A stretch of DNA of 64,000 nucleotides from Leifsonia soli (GCF_013408745.1 NZ_JACCBJ010000001.1:1178001-1242000); one strand, 5' to 3'. Positions 13,396 to 22,692 are shown, counted from the first letter of the stretch. A program made the numbers and translations. Notes: generated from the letters alone by a model not told the origin.

Positions 13396-14026
13396 GGGGC
13401 GGCTCCTCGAGCGAGTGGGCGGTGGACGAGCGGGCGGTGGACGAGTCGGCGGTGGACGAGCCGGCGGTGGACGAGCGGGTGGCGGAGACCAGGCGTTCGA
13501 GCCGGTCCAGGACGGCGGCGATCTGAGCGGTCCGAGGCGAGGTGACCGCCGAGCCCCGACGGAGGAGGGCGAGCACGTCCGCGCCGAGGAGCGCCTCGAG
13601 CTGCGCATCCGCCCCCCGGTCCTCCAGGTCGAGTCCGCGCAGGCCGAGCGCACGTTCGGCGACCGCCCGCAGCGCGCGCAGGCCCTCGGGCGATGCGCGT
13701 CCTCCGCGGGAGCCGAACGACCAGCCGAGGGCGACGATGTCGCGCCGCGATCCCGGCCGGGGCGGCGGCGCCGGCTGCTCCCAGGTCAGGTCCGCGGCCT
13801 CGCCCAGGGCCGAGAGACAGGCCGAGAAGGCGAAAGCGGCGACGCCGAGACCGGCGGCGTGGGCCTCATCCATCCCCAGCGACCACGCCGTCAGGCCGAT
13901 CGCGAGACCCAGCAGCGCACTGAGGATGAGGCGGCGCAGCATCCGCGGCGGCAGCCGCCTCGGGCGCGGCACGGGCGCCTGCCGGTCGTCCCGACCCTCG
14001 GCACGGCCCGACACGCGCGCGTTCAT
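13385..14026 (-). CDS. Hypothetical membrane protein with C-terminal SSTA repeats
   Basis: Unrecognised protein of 213 residues. One or two hydrophobic spans lie near residues 29-66; the remainder is soluble. The C-terminus carries a five-residue repeat, SSTAx with x = Gly, Asp, Arg, His, produced by a 15-bp tandem repeat. It overlaps the DUF4129 gene by 4 nt upstream and moxR by 11 nt downstream, so it belongs to this operon, but no function can be assigned. Confidence 0.78.
   Translation of the reverse strand: MNARVSGRAEGRDDRQAPVPRPRRLPPRMLRRLILSALLGLAIGLTAWSLGMDEAHAAGLGVAAFAFSACLSALGEAADLTWEQPAPPPRPGSRRDIVALGWSFGSRGGRASPEGLRALRAVAERALGLRGLDLEDRGADAQLEALLGADVLALLRRGSAVTSPRTAQIAAVLDRLERLVSATRSSTAGSSTADSSTARSSTAHSLEEPPRAR
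13412..13486. repeat. 15-bp in-frame tandem repeat
   Basis: Five units of consensus CGAGYSGGCGGTGGA: 13412-13426, 13427-13441, 13442-13456, 13457-13471, and a degenerate fifth (13472-13486). Because 15 is a multiple of 3, copy changes keep the host gene in frame. Units 1-4 differ from each other at only 1-2 positions. Confidence 0.9.
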
Positions 14027-14766
14027 CCGCGGCCGCCGTCCCGAGCGCGCGAACCGGCGGCGGAGCCGACGCTCCAGGACCCGCGCAGCGCCTCGACCGC
14101 GGCGCGGGCGGCTGCGACGTCGGCGGCGGTCACCGGTGCGCTGCTGAACCGTGCTCGGAGGTAGAGGGCGAGGAACCGGGACGCCGCGTTGCGGTCGGCC
14201 GCGACGCGCGCGACGACGCGGGCGGCGAACTCCGCGGGCGTCTCGGCGGGGAGGCGGCGGACGCCCGAGTCGGCTGCGCCCTCCTCCAGCCCCACCCAGG
14301 CGGCCTCGATCGCGTCACGCGGCTCGCGCGGCTCGGCGAGCACCTCGGCGGCTCGCTCCAGCCCGCGGCGCACCTGCTCGGGCTCCGGCTCCGGGCCCTG
14401 GTCCGCGTGCGTCTCGGACGTCTCGGCCACGCCGACCGTGTCGAGCGGCGGCAGCTCGAGCGGCGGTGCCGCTCGTCGGCGGAGGCGCCACAGCAGTGCC
14501 AGGCCGATCACCACGGCGAGGATCACCAGCGCGACCAGCAGCCAGGACAGGTCGATCCGGACCTCGTGCGGCACGCCGCGCGGCTCCGGAGTGCCCGACT
14601 GCTGGGGTGCGGGAGCCTGGGAGCGGACGGGCGCGGGCGGCAGGAACATCCGCGGGCCGCTGAACCGGGGCGCACCCTGGAACGCAACGGCCACGAGAAC
14701 GACCGCCGCGAGCACGACGCCCACGGCGAGCGTCCACCGCCGCCGTCCGTCCGTCTTCGTGGTCAC
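14023..14766 (-). CDS. DUF4129 domain-containing membrane protein
   Basis: The product has 247 residues: an N-terminal membrane anchor (about 10-30), a Pro-rich linker, a second span (about 73-93), and a C-terminal DUF4129-like helical region rich in Ala/Glu with the AAWVGLEE and RARFSSAPVT segments. DUF4129 proteins accompany MoxR/DUF58 operons and are probably part of the same envelope complex. It is first in the operon, with a leaderless promoter directly before the GTG at 14766. Confidence 0.8.
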   Translation of the reverse strand: MTTKTDGRRRWTLAVGVVLAAVVLVAVAFQGAPRFSGPRMFLPPAPVRSQAPAPQQSGTPEPRGVPHEVRIDLSWLLVALVILAVVIGLALLWRLRRRAAPPLELPPLDTVGVAETSETHADQGPEPEPEQVRRGLERAAEVLAEPREPRDAIEAAWVGLEEGAADSGVRRLPAETPAEFAARVVARVAADRNAASRFLALYLRARFSSAPVTAADVAAARAAVEALRGSWSVGSAAGSRARDGGRG

Positions 14767-14772
14767 CCTGCC

Positions 14773-14778
14773 ACCGTA
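14773..14778 (-). promoter_or_regulatory. Leaderless -10 of the DUF4129-MoxR operon
   Basis: Minus-strand TACGGT ends 6 nt before the GTG start at 14766, placing the transcript 5' end at or next to the start codon. Confidence 0.55.
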
Positions 14779-14841
14779 ACCCGCACGGACGACCGACGGC
14801 GCCTTCCGACCGTGCCTTCTGACCGCGCGGCCGGACGCCGG

Positions 14842-16908
14842 TCAGCCCAGGTGCCCGGCCTTCTCCATCTGCCGCAGGTCGCGCTTCAGATCGGAGAGCT
14901 CGTCGCGCAGGCGTGCGGCCAGCTCGAACTTCAGCTCGCCCGCCGCGGCCAGCATCTGCTGGTTGAGGTCGGCGATCAGGCCTTCGAGCTCCGCCGCTCC
15001 CTGTGCCGCGATGCCGCCGTTGCGGAGGTTCGGCGTCGGGCTCTTGCGCTTCTGCTCCCGGCCGGCGAGCATCCGGGCGGTGTCCGCCTCCTCGCGCGCC
15101 AGCACGTCGGTGATGTCGGCGATGCGCTTGCGCAGCGGCGTCGGATCGATGCCGTTGACCCGGTTGTACTCGATCTGCTTCTCGCGACGCCGGTCGGTCT
15201 CCTCGATCGCGCTCTTCATGGAGTCGGTGAGCACGTCCGCGTACATGTGCACCTGGCCGGACACGTTTCGGGCCGCACGCCCGATCGTCTGCACCAGCGA
15301 CGTCGAGGAACGCAGGAAGCCCTCCTTGTCGGCGTCGAGGATGGCGACGAGCGACACCTCCGGAAGGTCGAGGCCCTCGCGCAGCAGGTTGATGCCGACG
15401 AGGACGTCGTACACGCCCGCGCGGAGCTCTGTGAGCAGCTCCACCCGGCGCAGCGTGTCGACATCCGAGTGCAGGTAGCGCACTCGGACTCCGGCCTCGG
15501 CCAGGAAGTCGGTCAGCTCCTCCGCCATCTTCTTGGTCAGCGTCGTCACCAGCACGCGCTCGTCGCGCTCCACCCGCAGGCGGATCTCCTCCAGCAGATC
15601 GTCGATCTGGCCCTTCGTCGGCTTGACCACGATCTCGGGATCGATGAGGCCGGTGGGGCGGATGATCTGCTCGACCACGCCGTCGGCGATGCCGAGCTCG
15701 TACTTGCCGGGCGTCGCGGAGAGGTACACGGTCTGCCCGACCCTGTCCTTGAACTCGTTCCACTTCAGCGGCCGGTTGTCGAGCGCGCTCGGCAGCCGGA
15801 ACCCGTGCTCGACCAGCGTGCGCTTGCGGGACGCGTCGCCCTCGTACATGGCGCCGATCTGCGGAACCGTGACGTGCGACTCGTCGATCACGACGAGGAA
15901 GTCGTCCGGGAAGTAGTCGAGCAGGCAGTGCGGGGCTTCGCCCGGCGCGCGGCCGTCGATGTGGCGCGAGTAGTTCTCGATGCCCGAGCAGAAGCCGATC
16001 TGCTCCATCATCTCGAGGTCGAACTGGGTGCGCATCCGCAGGCGCTGGGCCTCGAGCAGCTTGCCCTCGCGCTCCAGCTCCTGCAGCCGCTCGTGCAGCT
16101 CCTCCTGGATGGTGCCGATCGCGCGCTGCATGGTGGCCGGGCTCGCGGCGTAGTGCGTCGCGGGGAACACGGACACCGCATCCATCTTCGTGATCACGTT
16201 GCCGGTCAGCGGGTGCAGCGAGTAGAGCGCTTCGATCTCGTCGCCGAACAGCTCGATGCGGATCGCGTTCTCTTCGTAGACCGGGATGATCTCGATCGTG
16301 TCGCCGCGCACGCGGAACTTGCCGCGCGAGAAGTCGACGTCATTGCGCTCGTACTGCATGTTCACGAACCGGCGGATCAGGGCGTCGCGGCCGACGTTCT
16401 GCCCCACCTGCAGCGCGACCATCGCCTCCAGGTACTCCTCCGCCGCACCGAGGCCGTAGATGCACGAGACCGTCGACACCACGACGACGTCGCGCCGGCT
16501 CAGCAGCGAGTTGGTGGTGGAGTGCCGTAGCCGCTCGACCTCGGCGTTGATCGAGGAGTCCTTCTCGATGAAGGTGTCCGTCTGCGGGACGTACGCCTCG
16601 GGCTGGTAGTAGTCGTAGTACGAGACGAAGTACTCGACGGCGTTGTTGGGCAGGAGCTCACGGAACTCGTTGGCGAGCTGTGCCGCCAGCGTCTTGTTGT
16701 GCGCGAGGACCAGCGTCGGGCGCTGCACCTGCTCGATGAGCCACGCTGTGGTCGCCGACTTTCCGGTACCCGTCGCGCCCAGCAGCACCACATCGGTCTC
16801 GCCCGCGTTGATGCGGGCCGACAACTCGGCGATCGCATGCGGCTGGTCGCCGCTCGGTGTGTATTCGCTGACGACCTCGAAGGGACGGACGGAGCGCGTG
16901 GGAAGCAT
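14842..16908 (-). CDS. uvrB: Excinuclease ABC subunit B
   Basis: Helicase-like damage-verification subunit of nucleotide excision repair. The product has 688 residues. It has P-loop [10 protein letters not shown] near residue 45, the beta-hairpin region [12 protein letters not shown], helicase motif segments (VVIDESHVT and the QTIGRAAR motif VI), and a C-terminal UVR coiled hairpin that binds UvrC. The ATG at 16908 follows a TAGACT hexamer by 6 nt, so the mRNA is probably leaderless; I see no LexA box here, unlike uvrA. Confidence 0.98.
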   Translation of the reverse strand: MLPTRSVRPFEVVSEYTPSGDQPHAIAELSARINAGETDVVLLGATGTGKSATTAWLIEQVQRPTLVLAHNKTLAAQLANEFRELLPNNAVEYFVSYYDYYQPEAYVPQTDTFIEKDSSINAEVERLRHSTTNSLLSRRDVVVVSTVSCIYGLGAAEEYLEAMVALQVGQNVGRDALIRRFVNMQYERNDVDFSRGKFRVRGDTIEIIPVYEENAIRIELFGDEIEALYSLHPLTGNVITKMDAVSVFPATHYAASPATMQRAIGTIQEELHERLQELEREGKLLEAQRLRMRTQFDLEMMEQIGFCSGIENYSRHIDGRAPGEAPHCLLDYFPDDFLVVIDESHVTVPQIGAMYEGDASRKRTLVEHGFRLPSALDNRPLKWNEFKDRVGQTVYLSATPGKYELGIADGVVEQIIRPTGLIDPEIVVKPTKGQIDDLLEEIRLRVERDERVLVTTLTKKMAEELTDFLAEAGVRVRYLHSDVDTLRRVELLTELRAGVYDVLVGINLLREGLDLPEVSLVAILDADKEGFLRSSTSLVQTIGRAARNVSGQVHMYADVLTDSMKSAIEETDRRREKQIEYNRVNGIDPTPLRKRIADITDVLAREEADTARMLAGREQKRKSPTPNLRNGGIAAQGAAELEGLIADLNQQMLAAAGELKFELAARLRDELSDLKRDLRQMEKAGHLG

Positions 16909-16914
16909 CTCACC

Positions 16915-16920
16915 AGTCTA
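16915..16920 (-). promoter_or_regulatory. Leaderless -10 of uvrB
   Basis: Minus-strand TAGACT ends 6 nt before the uvrB ATG. Confidence 0.6.
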
Positions 16921-16970
16921 GGAAGGACCACCGACACTGCGGCCGGCTCTCGCTCACAGCGGAACGGCGA

Positions 16971-17576
16971 TCAGCCCGCCGGCCGGCGCAGCTCCTCCCA
17001 GAGCGCGTCGACCTGCTCGATGGTGTGCTCCAGCGTCCCGCCGGTGTCGATCACGACGTCGGCGACGGCGAGGCGCTCGGCGTCGGAGGCCTGCGAGCGG
17101 ATCCGGCGCTCGGCCTCGGCGCGATCCATCCCGCGGAGCCGGACGAGCCGGTCGACGCGCGTCTGCTCGTCGGCATGCGCGACGACGACACGGTCGAAGG
17201 GATACGCGTTGGCCGACTCCACCAGCAGCGGGACGTCGTAGACCACGATCGCGTCCGGGTCGCGCTCGGCGGCAGCCCGGAACCGCGCGGTCGACTCCTT
17301 CAGCACGGCCGGGTGCGTGATGCCGTTGAGGGCCGCGAGGGCCTCCGGGTCGCCGAAGACGATCGCGCCGAGCGCCGGGCGGTCGAGACGGCCGTCGGCG
17401 TCGATCACCCCGTCGCCGAACCGGCGCGCGATCTCCGCCAGGGCCGGGGTGCCCGGCTCGACCACCTCGCGGGCGATGCGGTCGGCGTCCACCACGACGG
17501 CGCCGTGCGACGCGAGACGGGAGGCGATGGTCGATTTTCCGGACGCGATCCCGCCCGTGAGTCCGATCAGCTGCAC
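16971..17576 (-). CDS. coaE: Dephospho-CoA kinase
   Basis: Last step of coenzyme A synthesis: phosphorylates the 3'-hydroxyl of dephospho-CoA. The product has 201 residues, with Walker A GLTGGIASGKST at residues 5-16 and the YDVPLLVESA and RLRGMDRAEAERRI segments of the CoA-binding and lid regions. There is no fused C-terminal UPF0157 domain, as found in some actinobacterial CoaE proteins. The GTG at 17576 is preceded by TAGGCT at 6 nt, a leaderless arrangement. It lies downstream of rpsA behind a hairpin. Confidence 0.95.
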   Translation of the reverse strand: MQLIGLTGGIASGKSTIASRLASHGAVVVDADRIAREVVEPGTPALAEIARRFGDGVIDADGRLDRPALGAIVFGDPEALAALNGITHPAVLKESTARFRAAAERDPDAIVVYDVPLLVESANAYPFDRVVVAHADEQTRVDRLVRLRGMDRAEAERRIRSQASDAERLAVADVVIDTGGTLEHTIEQVDALWEELRRPAG

Positions 17577-17582
17577 GTGCCC

Positions 17583-17588
17583 AGCCTA
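17583..17588 (-). promoter_or_regulatory. Leaderless -10 of coaE
   Basis: Minus-strand TAGGCT ends 6 nt before the GTG start at 17576. Confidence 0.6.
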
Positions 17589-17650
17589 GCCAGGCCGATG
17601 CACGGCGATCGCATGCGCGCGTCATGCATCCGGATCGCCGGGAACGACGA

Positions 17651-17678
17651 AGCGGCCGGCCCCGAAGGACCGGCCGCT
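17651..17678 (-). terminator. Terminator after rpsA
   Basis: A 9-bp GC-rich stem (AGCGGCCGG, 17651-17659; CCGGCCGCT, 17670-17678) lies 13 nt after the rpsA stop, followed on the minus strand by a short T-containing stretch (TCGTCGTTCC). Confidence 0.65.
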
Positions 17679-17691
17679 CGTCAGAGGATGC

Positions 17692-19134
17692 TCAGTTGTT
17701 GGAGCTGAGCTTCTCGCGCAGAGCCGCGAGCGACTCGTCGTCGGCGAGGGTTCCGCCGGTGCCCGAGTCGGAGGTGTAGGTCGACGTGCCGCTGTCGGCG
17801 GCAGCCTCCTCGAGGCCCTTCGCAACCTGGCGCTTGTGCGCCTCCCAACGAGCCTGGGCGGCAGCGTACTGCTGCTCCCACTCGTCGCGCTGCGACTCGA
17901 AGCCTTCCTTCCACTCGTTGGTCTCCGGGTCGAAGCCCTCCGGGTACTTGTAGTTGCCCTGGTCGTCGTACTCGGTGACCATGCCGTAGAGGGCCGGGTC
18001 GAACTCGGTGCCCTCGGGGTCGACGCCCTCGTTGGCCTGCTTGAGGCTCAGCGAGATGCGGCGGCGCTCCAGGTCGATGTCGATGACCTTGACGAACACC
18101 TCGTCGCCCACCGAGACGACCTGCTCGGCCAGCTCGACGTGCTTGCCGGACAGCTCCGAGATGTGCACGAGGCCCTCGATGCCGTCCGCGACGCGGACGA
18201 ACGCACCGAACGGAACCAGCTTGGTGACCTTGCCCGGTGCGACCTGACCGATCGCGTGGGTGCGGGCGAAGACCTGCCACGGGTCCTCCTGCGTCGCCTT
18301 GAGCGACAGCGAGACGCGCTCGCGGTCCAGGTCGACCTCGAGGATCTCGACGGTGACCTCCTGGCCCACCTCGACGACCTCGGAGGCGTGCTCGATGTGC
18401 TTCCAGGAGAGCTCCGACACGTGGACGAGACCGTCGACGCCGCCGAGGTCGACGAACGCACCGAAGTTGACGATCGACGAGACGACGCCCTTGCGGACCT
18501 GGCCCTTGTGCAGGTTGTTGAGGAACGTGGTGCGGGACTCCGACTGGGTCTGCTCCAGCAGCGCGCGGCGCGAGAGCACCACGTTGTTGCGGTTCTTGTC
18601 GAGCTCGAGGATCTTGGCCTCGATCTCCTGACCCAGGTACGGGGTGAGGTCGCGGACGCGGCGCAGCTCGATGAGCGACGCCGGCAGGAAGCCGCGCAGG
18701 CCGATGTCGACGATCAGGCCGCCCTTGACGACCTCGATGACCGTACCGGTGACGACACCGTCGGCCTCCTTGATCTTCTCCACATCGCCCCAGGCGCGCT
18801 CGTACTGCGCGCGCTTCTTGGACAGGATGAGGCGACCCTCCTTGTCCTCCTTCTGGAGAACGAGTGCCTCGACGGTGTCGCCGACCTCGACGACCTCGCT
18901 GGGGTCGACGTCGTGCTTGATGGAAAGCTCACGGGAGGGGATGACGCCCTCCGTCTTGTAACCGACGTCGAGGAGGACCTCGTCGCGGTCGATCTTGACG
19001 ACGGTGCCTTCGATGAGGTCTCCGTCGTTGAAGAACTTCAGCGTCTTTTCGACCGCGGCAAGAAAGTCCTCAGCAGATCCGATGTCGTTGACGGCGACCT
19101 GCTTGGGTGCCTTGTCGGTCGTTGCGGTTGTCAT
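17692..19134 (-). CDS. rpsA: 30S ribosomal protein S1
   Basis: RNA-binding ribosomal protein that helps mRNA docking. The product has 480 residues with four S1 repeats, the actinobacterial number (about residues 30-100, 115-185, 205-275, 290-360), each with a G-x-V and a GLVH/GFLP core, and an acidic Gln/Glu-rich tail. I chose the ATG at 19134 (MTTATTDKAPKQ), the normal N-terminus, not the longer open frame. The leader is about 100 nt and includes a GTCAC-ACAA-GTGAC palindrome. Confidence 0.97.
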   Translation of the reverse strand: MTTATTDKAPKQVAVNDIGSAEDFLAAVEKTLKFFNDGDLIEGTVVKIDRDEVLLDVGYKTEGVIPSRELSIKHDVDPSEVVEVGDTVEALVLQKEDKEGRLILSKKRAQYERAWGDVEKIKEADGVVTGTVIEVVKGGLIVDIGLRGFLPASLIELRRVRDLTPYLGQEIEAKILELDKNRNNVVLSRRALLEQTQSESRTTFLNNLHKGQVRKGVVSSIVNFGAFVDLGGVDGLVHVSELSWKHIEHASEVVEVGQEVTVEILEVDLDRERVSLSLKATQEDPWQVFARTHAIGQVAPGKVTKLVPFGAFVRVADGIEGLVHISELSGKHVELAEQVVSVGDEVFVKVIDIDLERRRISLSLKQANEGVDPEGTEFDPALYGMVTEYDDQGNYKYPEGFDPETNEWKEGFESQRDEWEQQYAAAQARWEAHKRQVAKGLEEAAADSGTSTYTSDSGTGGTLADDESLAALREKLSSNN

Positions 19135-19219
19135 GTAGTGGGTGCTCCGTAATGGACAGGAATCAGGCCGTCGCGGTGTTCTTCTGATGTGTTTCCGCGA
19201 ACGGCAGGCGGATAGGGAT

Positions 19220-19233
19220 GTCACACAAGTGAC
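19220..19233. promoter_or_regulatory. Palindrome in the rpsA leader
   Basis: GTCACACAAGTGAC is a 5-4-5 inverted repeat that would fall at the very start of the rpsA transcript if the TAGACT at 19239-19244 is the -10. It could be an operator or an RNA hairpin; no regulator is identified. Confidence 0.35.
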
Positions 19234-19238
19234 GTTCT

Positions 19239-19244
19239 AGTCTA
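19239..19244 (-). promoter_or_regulatory. Candidate rpsA promoter -10
   Basis: Minus-strand TAGACT overlaps the stop codon of the upstream epimerase gene; transcription from here gives a leader of roughly 95-100 nt before the rpsA ATG. Confidence 0.45.
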
Positions 19245-20225
19245 CCGGGCTGCGGACGCGTGCAGCAAGCCGCGGTCGGAGAGGATGTCGCGGAGCGCCG
19301 GCGCGAGGTCCGGGTAGGCGAAGGTGTAGCCCGCGTCGAGCAGGCGTTCGGGCACGACCCAGCGGCTTTTCAGCACCAGCTCGGTCTCCGTCCGGATCGC
19401 GATGGAGCCGAGTTCGAGCATCCACCGGTGGGCCGGCAGCCCGATCGGACGGCCGAGCAGGCGGCGCAGCTCGGCCATCAGCGTGCGGTTGTCCGTCGGG
19501 TTCGGCGCGGAGATGTTGACCGGTCCGTCGAGGTCGGACCGCCCGCGCAGGAACTCGATCGCCCCGAGCACGTCGGCGATGTGGACCCAGCTGAAGCGCT
19601 GGCGGCCGCCACGCGCCCGGAACTCGTGGAACGTCCCGGCATTGCGGCGCGCGGTCGTGGCGAACCACGGCCCGTCGACCTGGGGACCGCCCAGCCCGAA
19701 CCGGGTCAGATTGACCAGCGGCGTGAGCGCGCTGCCGTCGCCGAGCACGATCGCCATCCGCAGGGCGACGCGTCGGGTTCCGGGGAGATCCCCCTCGAAC
19801 AGCTCGCGCTCCCAGGCCTTCGCGACCTCGACAGAGAAGCCCGTCCCGAGCTCCCCCGTCGACTCGGTCATCGGGCGGTCCTCGGCGTGACGGTAGATGG
19901 TCGCGGTGGAGGCGTTGAACCAGACCGGCGGCGGCGCGTCGCTTTGCGCGATCGCCTCCCGCACGGCGCGGGTCGTGGCGAGCCGCGACCGGAAGATCTC
20001 CGCACGATTGGCATCGCCGTAGCGGCAGTCGACGCTCTTCCCGGCGAGGTTGATCACCGCGGCGGCGCCGGAGACCGCCGCGCGCAGGCCCGCCGCGTCG
20101 TCCCACCGCACGTCGGGGCCGGAGCGGCCGATGAGGACGACCTCGGCTCCCTCAGATCGGTAGTGCTCCTCCAGGTAGCGCCCGACGAAACCGGACGCCC
20201 CCGCGATGACGATGCGCTCTTTCAC
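19242..20225 (-). CDS. TIGR01777-family NAD-dependent epimerase-like protein
   Basis: Extended SDR-fold protein of 327 residues. The N-terminal nucleotide-binding motif is GASGFVGRYL, with a NLAG segment near residue 60 and the family's STATIYRHAED active-site region in place of a classic YxxxK. A C-terminal TIGR01777 region ends the protein. Substrate unknown. The GTG at 20225 overlaps the DUF4166 gene by 4 nt; the two families are often neighbours or fused, suggesting a common function. Confidence 0.87.
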   Translation of the reverse strand: MKERIVIAGASGFVGRYLEEHYRSEGAEVVLIGRSGPDVRWDDAAGLRAAVSGAAAVINLAGKSVDCRYGDANRAEIFRSRLATTRAVREAIAQSDAPPPVWFNASTATIYRHAEDRPMTESTGELGTGFSVEVAKAWERELFEGDLPGTRRVALRMAIVLGDGSALTPLVNLTRFGLGGPQVDGPWFATTARRNAGTFHEFRARGGRQRFSWVHIADVLGAIEFLRGRSDLDGPVNISAPNPTDNRTLMAELRRLLGRPIGLPAHRWMLELGSIAIRTETELVLKSRWVVPERLLDAGYTFAYPDLAPALRDILSDRGLLHASAAR

Positions 20226-20908
20226 TCCGATGACTCCCCCGATTGTGTGCGTGCCCGTCTGTGTTCCTGTGTCGCGCTGTGTTTCTGTGTCGCGGCTGCC
20301 CGCTCGATGCCGTACCGGAACCGCCCCCGGTACTGGTAGATCCTGCCGATCAGCGGCGCGCGGACGACGATGGACACCCGTTGCTGCTTGTGCTGGTCGT
20401 CCCACTGCTCGGTCAGCGCGACGACCGGGGCGAGCGGATCCGGGATGCGCACCCGCCGGCCGCGGACGACGAGCCACACGGCGGTCGAGCGCAGCCGCAG
20501 ACCGCCGTCCCTCACCGTCGCCGCGAAGCGTGCCTCCGCCCGGACCGGATCGCCGAGGCGGTCGACGATCGCGCCACCGTCGACGCGGATCACGTCCACC
20601 ATGGTCGCGTGGCCGGAGGGCAGCAGGAACGTGCGCGCCGCCGCGACGGCGGACGACCCGTCCGGCCCGCCGACGGGGCGGTTCTCGACGGCGAACGGCA
20701 CCTCGCGCTCCCAGACCGGGAACATGACGTGCGATCGAGCCAACACGGCGAGCACCGGCCACAGCCACCGCCGCGGCGTTCCGACCGTCTCGAACACGCC
20801 CGTCCCCCGGCCGACCGCGCCGGCCGGGATGGCGTCGAAGTACGCCCGCAGTCGCGGATGCAGCTCGTCGAACGCCGCGCCCAGCACGGCGCAGTACGGG
20901 GAGGTCAC
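20222..20908 (-). CDS. DUF4166 domain-containing protein
   Basis: The product has 228 residues and matches DUF4166: N-terminal ELHPRLRAYF, the central FLLPSGHATMVDVIR, and RFRYGIERA near the end. Function unknown; the family commonly accompanies TIGR01777 epimerases, as here. The last 25 residues are low-complexity and contain a tandem ATQKHS/ATQEHR pair encoded by an 18-bp duplication. GTG start at 20908, 19 nt after the DUF885 stop. Confidence 0.8.
   Translation of the reverse strand: MTSPYCAVLGAAFDELHPRLRAYFDAIPAGAVGRGTGVFETVGTPRRWLWPVLAVLARSHVMFPVWEREVPFAVENRPVGGPDGSSAVAAARTFLLPSGHATMVDVIRVDGGAIVDRLGDPVRAEARFAATVRDGGLRLRSTAVWLVVRGRRVRIPDPLAPVVALTEQWDDQHKQQRVSIVVRAPLIGRIYQYRGRFRYGIERAAATQKHSATQEHRRARTQSGESSE
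20259..20294. repeat. 18-bp tandem duplication in the DUF4166 gene
   Basis: CTGTGTTCCTGTGTCGCG (20259-20276) is followed directly by CTGTGTTTCTGTGTCGCG (20277-20294), 17 of 18 identical, with a further CTGTGT-like flank. It is in frame in the C-terminal tail of the DUF4166 gene. Confidence 0.85.
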
Positions 20909-20927
20909 CGAGAAGAGGGTGCGCCGC

Positions 20928-22601
20928 TCAGTCGAGCAGCGCCGCCTTCAGCGTGTCGAGGCCGACGCCGCCGATGTCGAGGGCCTTCTTGTGGAACGCC
21001 TTGATGTCGAACGACGCGCCCTCGCGGCGGGCGTACTCGTCGCGCAGCTGCTCCCAGATGCGCTGGCCGATCTTGTACGACGGCGCCTGCCCGGGCCAGC
21101 CCAGGTAGCGGTTGACCTCGAAGCGGACGAAGCCGTCGTTCATGTTGACGTTCTCGCGAAGGAACGGGAACGCGTCCTCTCCCGTCCACGCCCGCGAGCC
21201 GTCCGGCAGCGGCTTCTCGAGGTGCACGCCGATGTCGAGCACGACGCGCGCCGCGCGCATGCGCTGCCCGTCGAGCATCCCGAGCCGGTCGGCCGGGTCG
21301 TCGAGGTAGCCCAGCTGCTCCATCAGCCGCTCGGCGTAGAGCGCCCAGCCCTCGGCATGCCCGGACGTGCCTGCGATGCGGCGCCACGAGTTGAGCTGCG
21401 CCTTGTTGTAGGTCGCCTGCGCGATCTGCAGGTGGTGGCCGGGGACGCCCTCGTGGTACACGGTGGTCAGCTCGCGCCAGGTGTCGAATTCGGTGACGCC
21501 CTCGGGGACGCTCCACCACATCCGGCCCGCTCGCGAGAAGTCGTCGCTCGGCCCGGTGTAGTAGATGCCGCCTTCCTGCGTCGGCGCGATCATGCACTCG
21601 AGGCGGCGGATCTCGGCGGGGATGTCGAAGTGCGACTTCCCGAGCTCTTCGATCGCGCGGTCGCTGGTCTCCTGCATCCAGCGCTGCAGCGCATCGGTGC
21701 CGTGCAGCTTGCGGCTCGCGTCGCCGTCGAGGAACTCGATCGCCTCGAGAACCGTCGCTCCCGGCTTGATCTCGCGCGCGATCGACTCCTGCTCGGCACG
21801 CATGCGGGCGAGCTCCTCGATGCCCCACTCGTACGTCTCGTCGAGGTCGACGGTGGCGCCGAGGAAGCTCCGGGAGGCCAGCGCGTACAGCTCGCGGCCC
21901 ACGGCGTCCTTCTCGGGGGCGTGCTGCGCCAGCTCGTTCTCGAAGAAGTCGGCCAGCGTGGCGTACGCCTGCGCGGCCTCCTTCGCGCCGTCCGCCAGAT
22001 CGCCCTTCAGCGACTCGGGAAGCGTGCCGTTGAGCGGCTTCGCGTCGGCGGTGAACTCGAAGAAGAAGCCCGTGTCGGCGACCTGCTTCCGCGCCTGCGC
22101 GAGCACCTCGCGCACCTGACGGATCGCCGGGACGTTGCCCGCTGCGATGCCGCTGCGCAGGGTCTCGATGTAGCCGTTCATCGCGGCCGGGAGGTTGTGG
22201 AGGCGCTTGGCGACGTTGGCCCAGTCGTCTTCGGTGTCGGTCGGCACGAGATCGAAGATGTCGCGCAGCTCCTGCGGCGGCGACGCGATGACGTTGAGGT
22301 CGCGCTGGGCGAAGCCCGCCTCGTGCTTCTCGACGGTGAGCTGCAGCTCACGCGTAAGGTCCATCTTCGTGACGCGGTCGATGTCGTCGACCGGCTCGGC
22401 CGCTTCGATGCGGGCGAGGGTCTCTCTGACTTTGCCGATGGCGTGCTCAGCACCGGCCGGCGAATAATCGGCGTACTCGCCCTCGCGGCCTGGGCGGCCG
22501 AGCCAGACGTGGAACTCCGGGTACAACTCGAGCTGGGTGTCGACCCACTCCTCGGCGATCGTGTCGACCGGAGTGGGTTCGCGCTTCTGATCGTTGGTCA
22601 T
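20928..22601 (-). CDS. DUF885 domain-containing hydrolase-like protein
   Basis: The product has 557 residues, typical of the DUF885 family. The hallmark VYHEGVPGHHLQ motif, reminiscent of a zinc metallopeptidase site, is near residue 375. Helical throughout, no signal peptide, probably cytoplasmic. The activity has not been firmly established for the family. The ATG at 22601 has a TAGGGT hexamer 6 nt upstream (leaderless). The DUF4166 and epimerase genes follow on the same strand. Confidence 0.88.
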   Translation of the reverse strand: MTNDQKREPTPVDTIAEEWVDTQLELYPEFHVWLGRPGREGEYADYSPAGAEHAIGKVRETLARIEAAEPVDDIDRVTKMDLTRELQLTVEKHEAGFAQRDLNVIASPPQELRDIFDLVPTDTEDDWANVAKRLHNLPAAMNGYIETLRSGIAAGNVPAIRQVREVLAQARKQVADTGFFFEFTADAKPLNGTLPESLKGDLADGAKEAAQAYATLADFFENELAQHAPEKDAVGRELYALASRSFLGATVDLDETYEWGIEELARMRAEQESIAREIKPGATVLEAIEFLDGDASRKLHGTDALQRWMQETSDRAIEELGKSHFDIPAEIRRLECMIAPTQEGGIYYTGPSDDFSRAGRMWWSVPEGVTEFDTWRELTTVYHEGVPGHHLQIAQATYNKAQLNSWRRIAGTSGHAEGWALYAERLMEQLGYLDDPADRLGMLDGQRMRAARVVLDIGVHLEKPLPDGSRAWTGEDAFPFLRENVNMNDGFVRFEVNRYLGWPGQAPSYKIGQRIWEQLRDEYARREGASFDIKAFHKKALDIGGVGLDTLKAALLD

Positions 22602-22607
22602 GATCCG

Positions 22608-22613
22608 ACCCTA
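22608..22613 (-). promoter_or_regulatory. Leaderless -10 of the DUF885 gene
   Basis: Minus-strand TAGGGT ends 6 nt before the ATG at 22601. Confidence 0.55.
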
Positions 22614-22692
22614 TCGAGGAGGCGGCGGCCCGGTCACGGTGTGATCGAGTGCGCACCTTGCCGAGTCGTGAGTGGATGCGCGAATTCGGGAC

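Noticed and set aside
12310..13653. MoxR with an 86-residue Pro/Arg-rich N-terminal extension
   Set aside because: The extension is the tandem-repeat end of the upstream gene read in another frame; the GTG at 13395 gives a normal-length protein.
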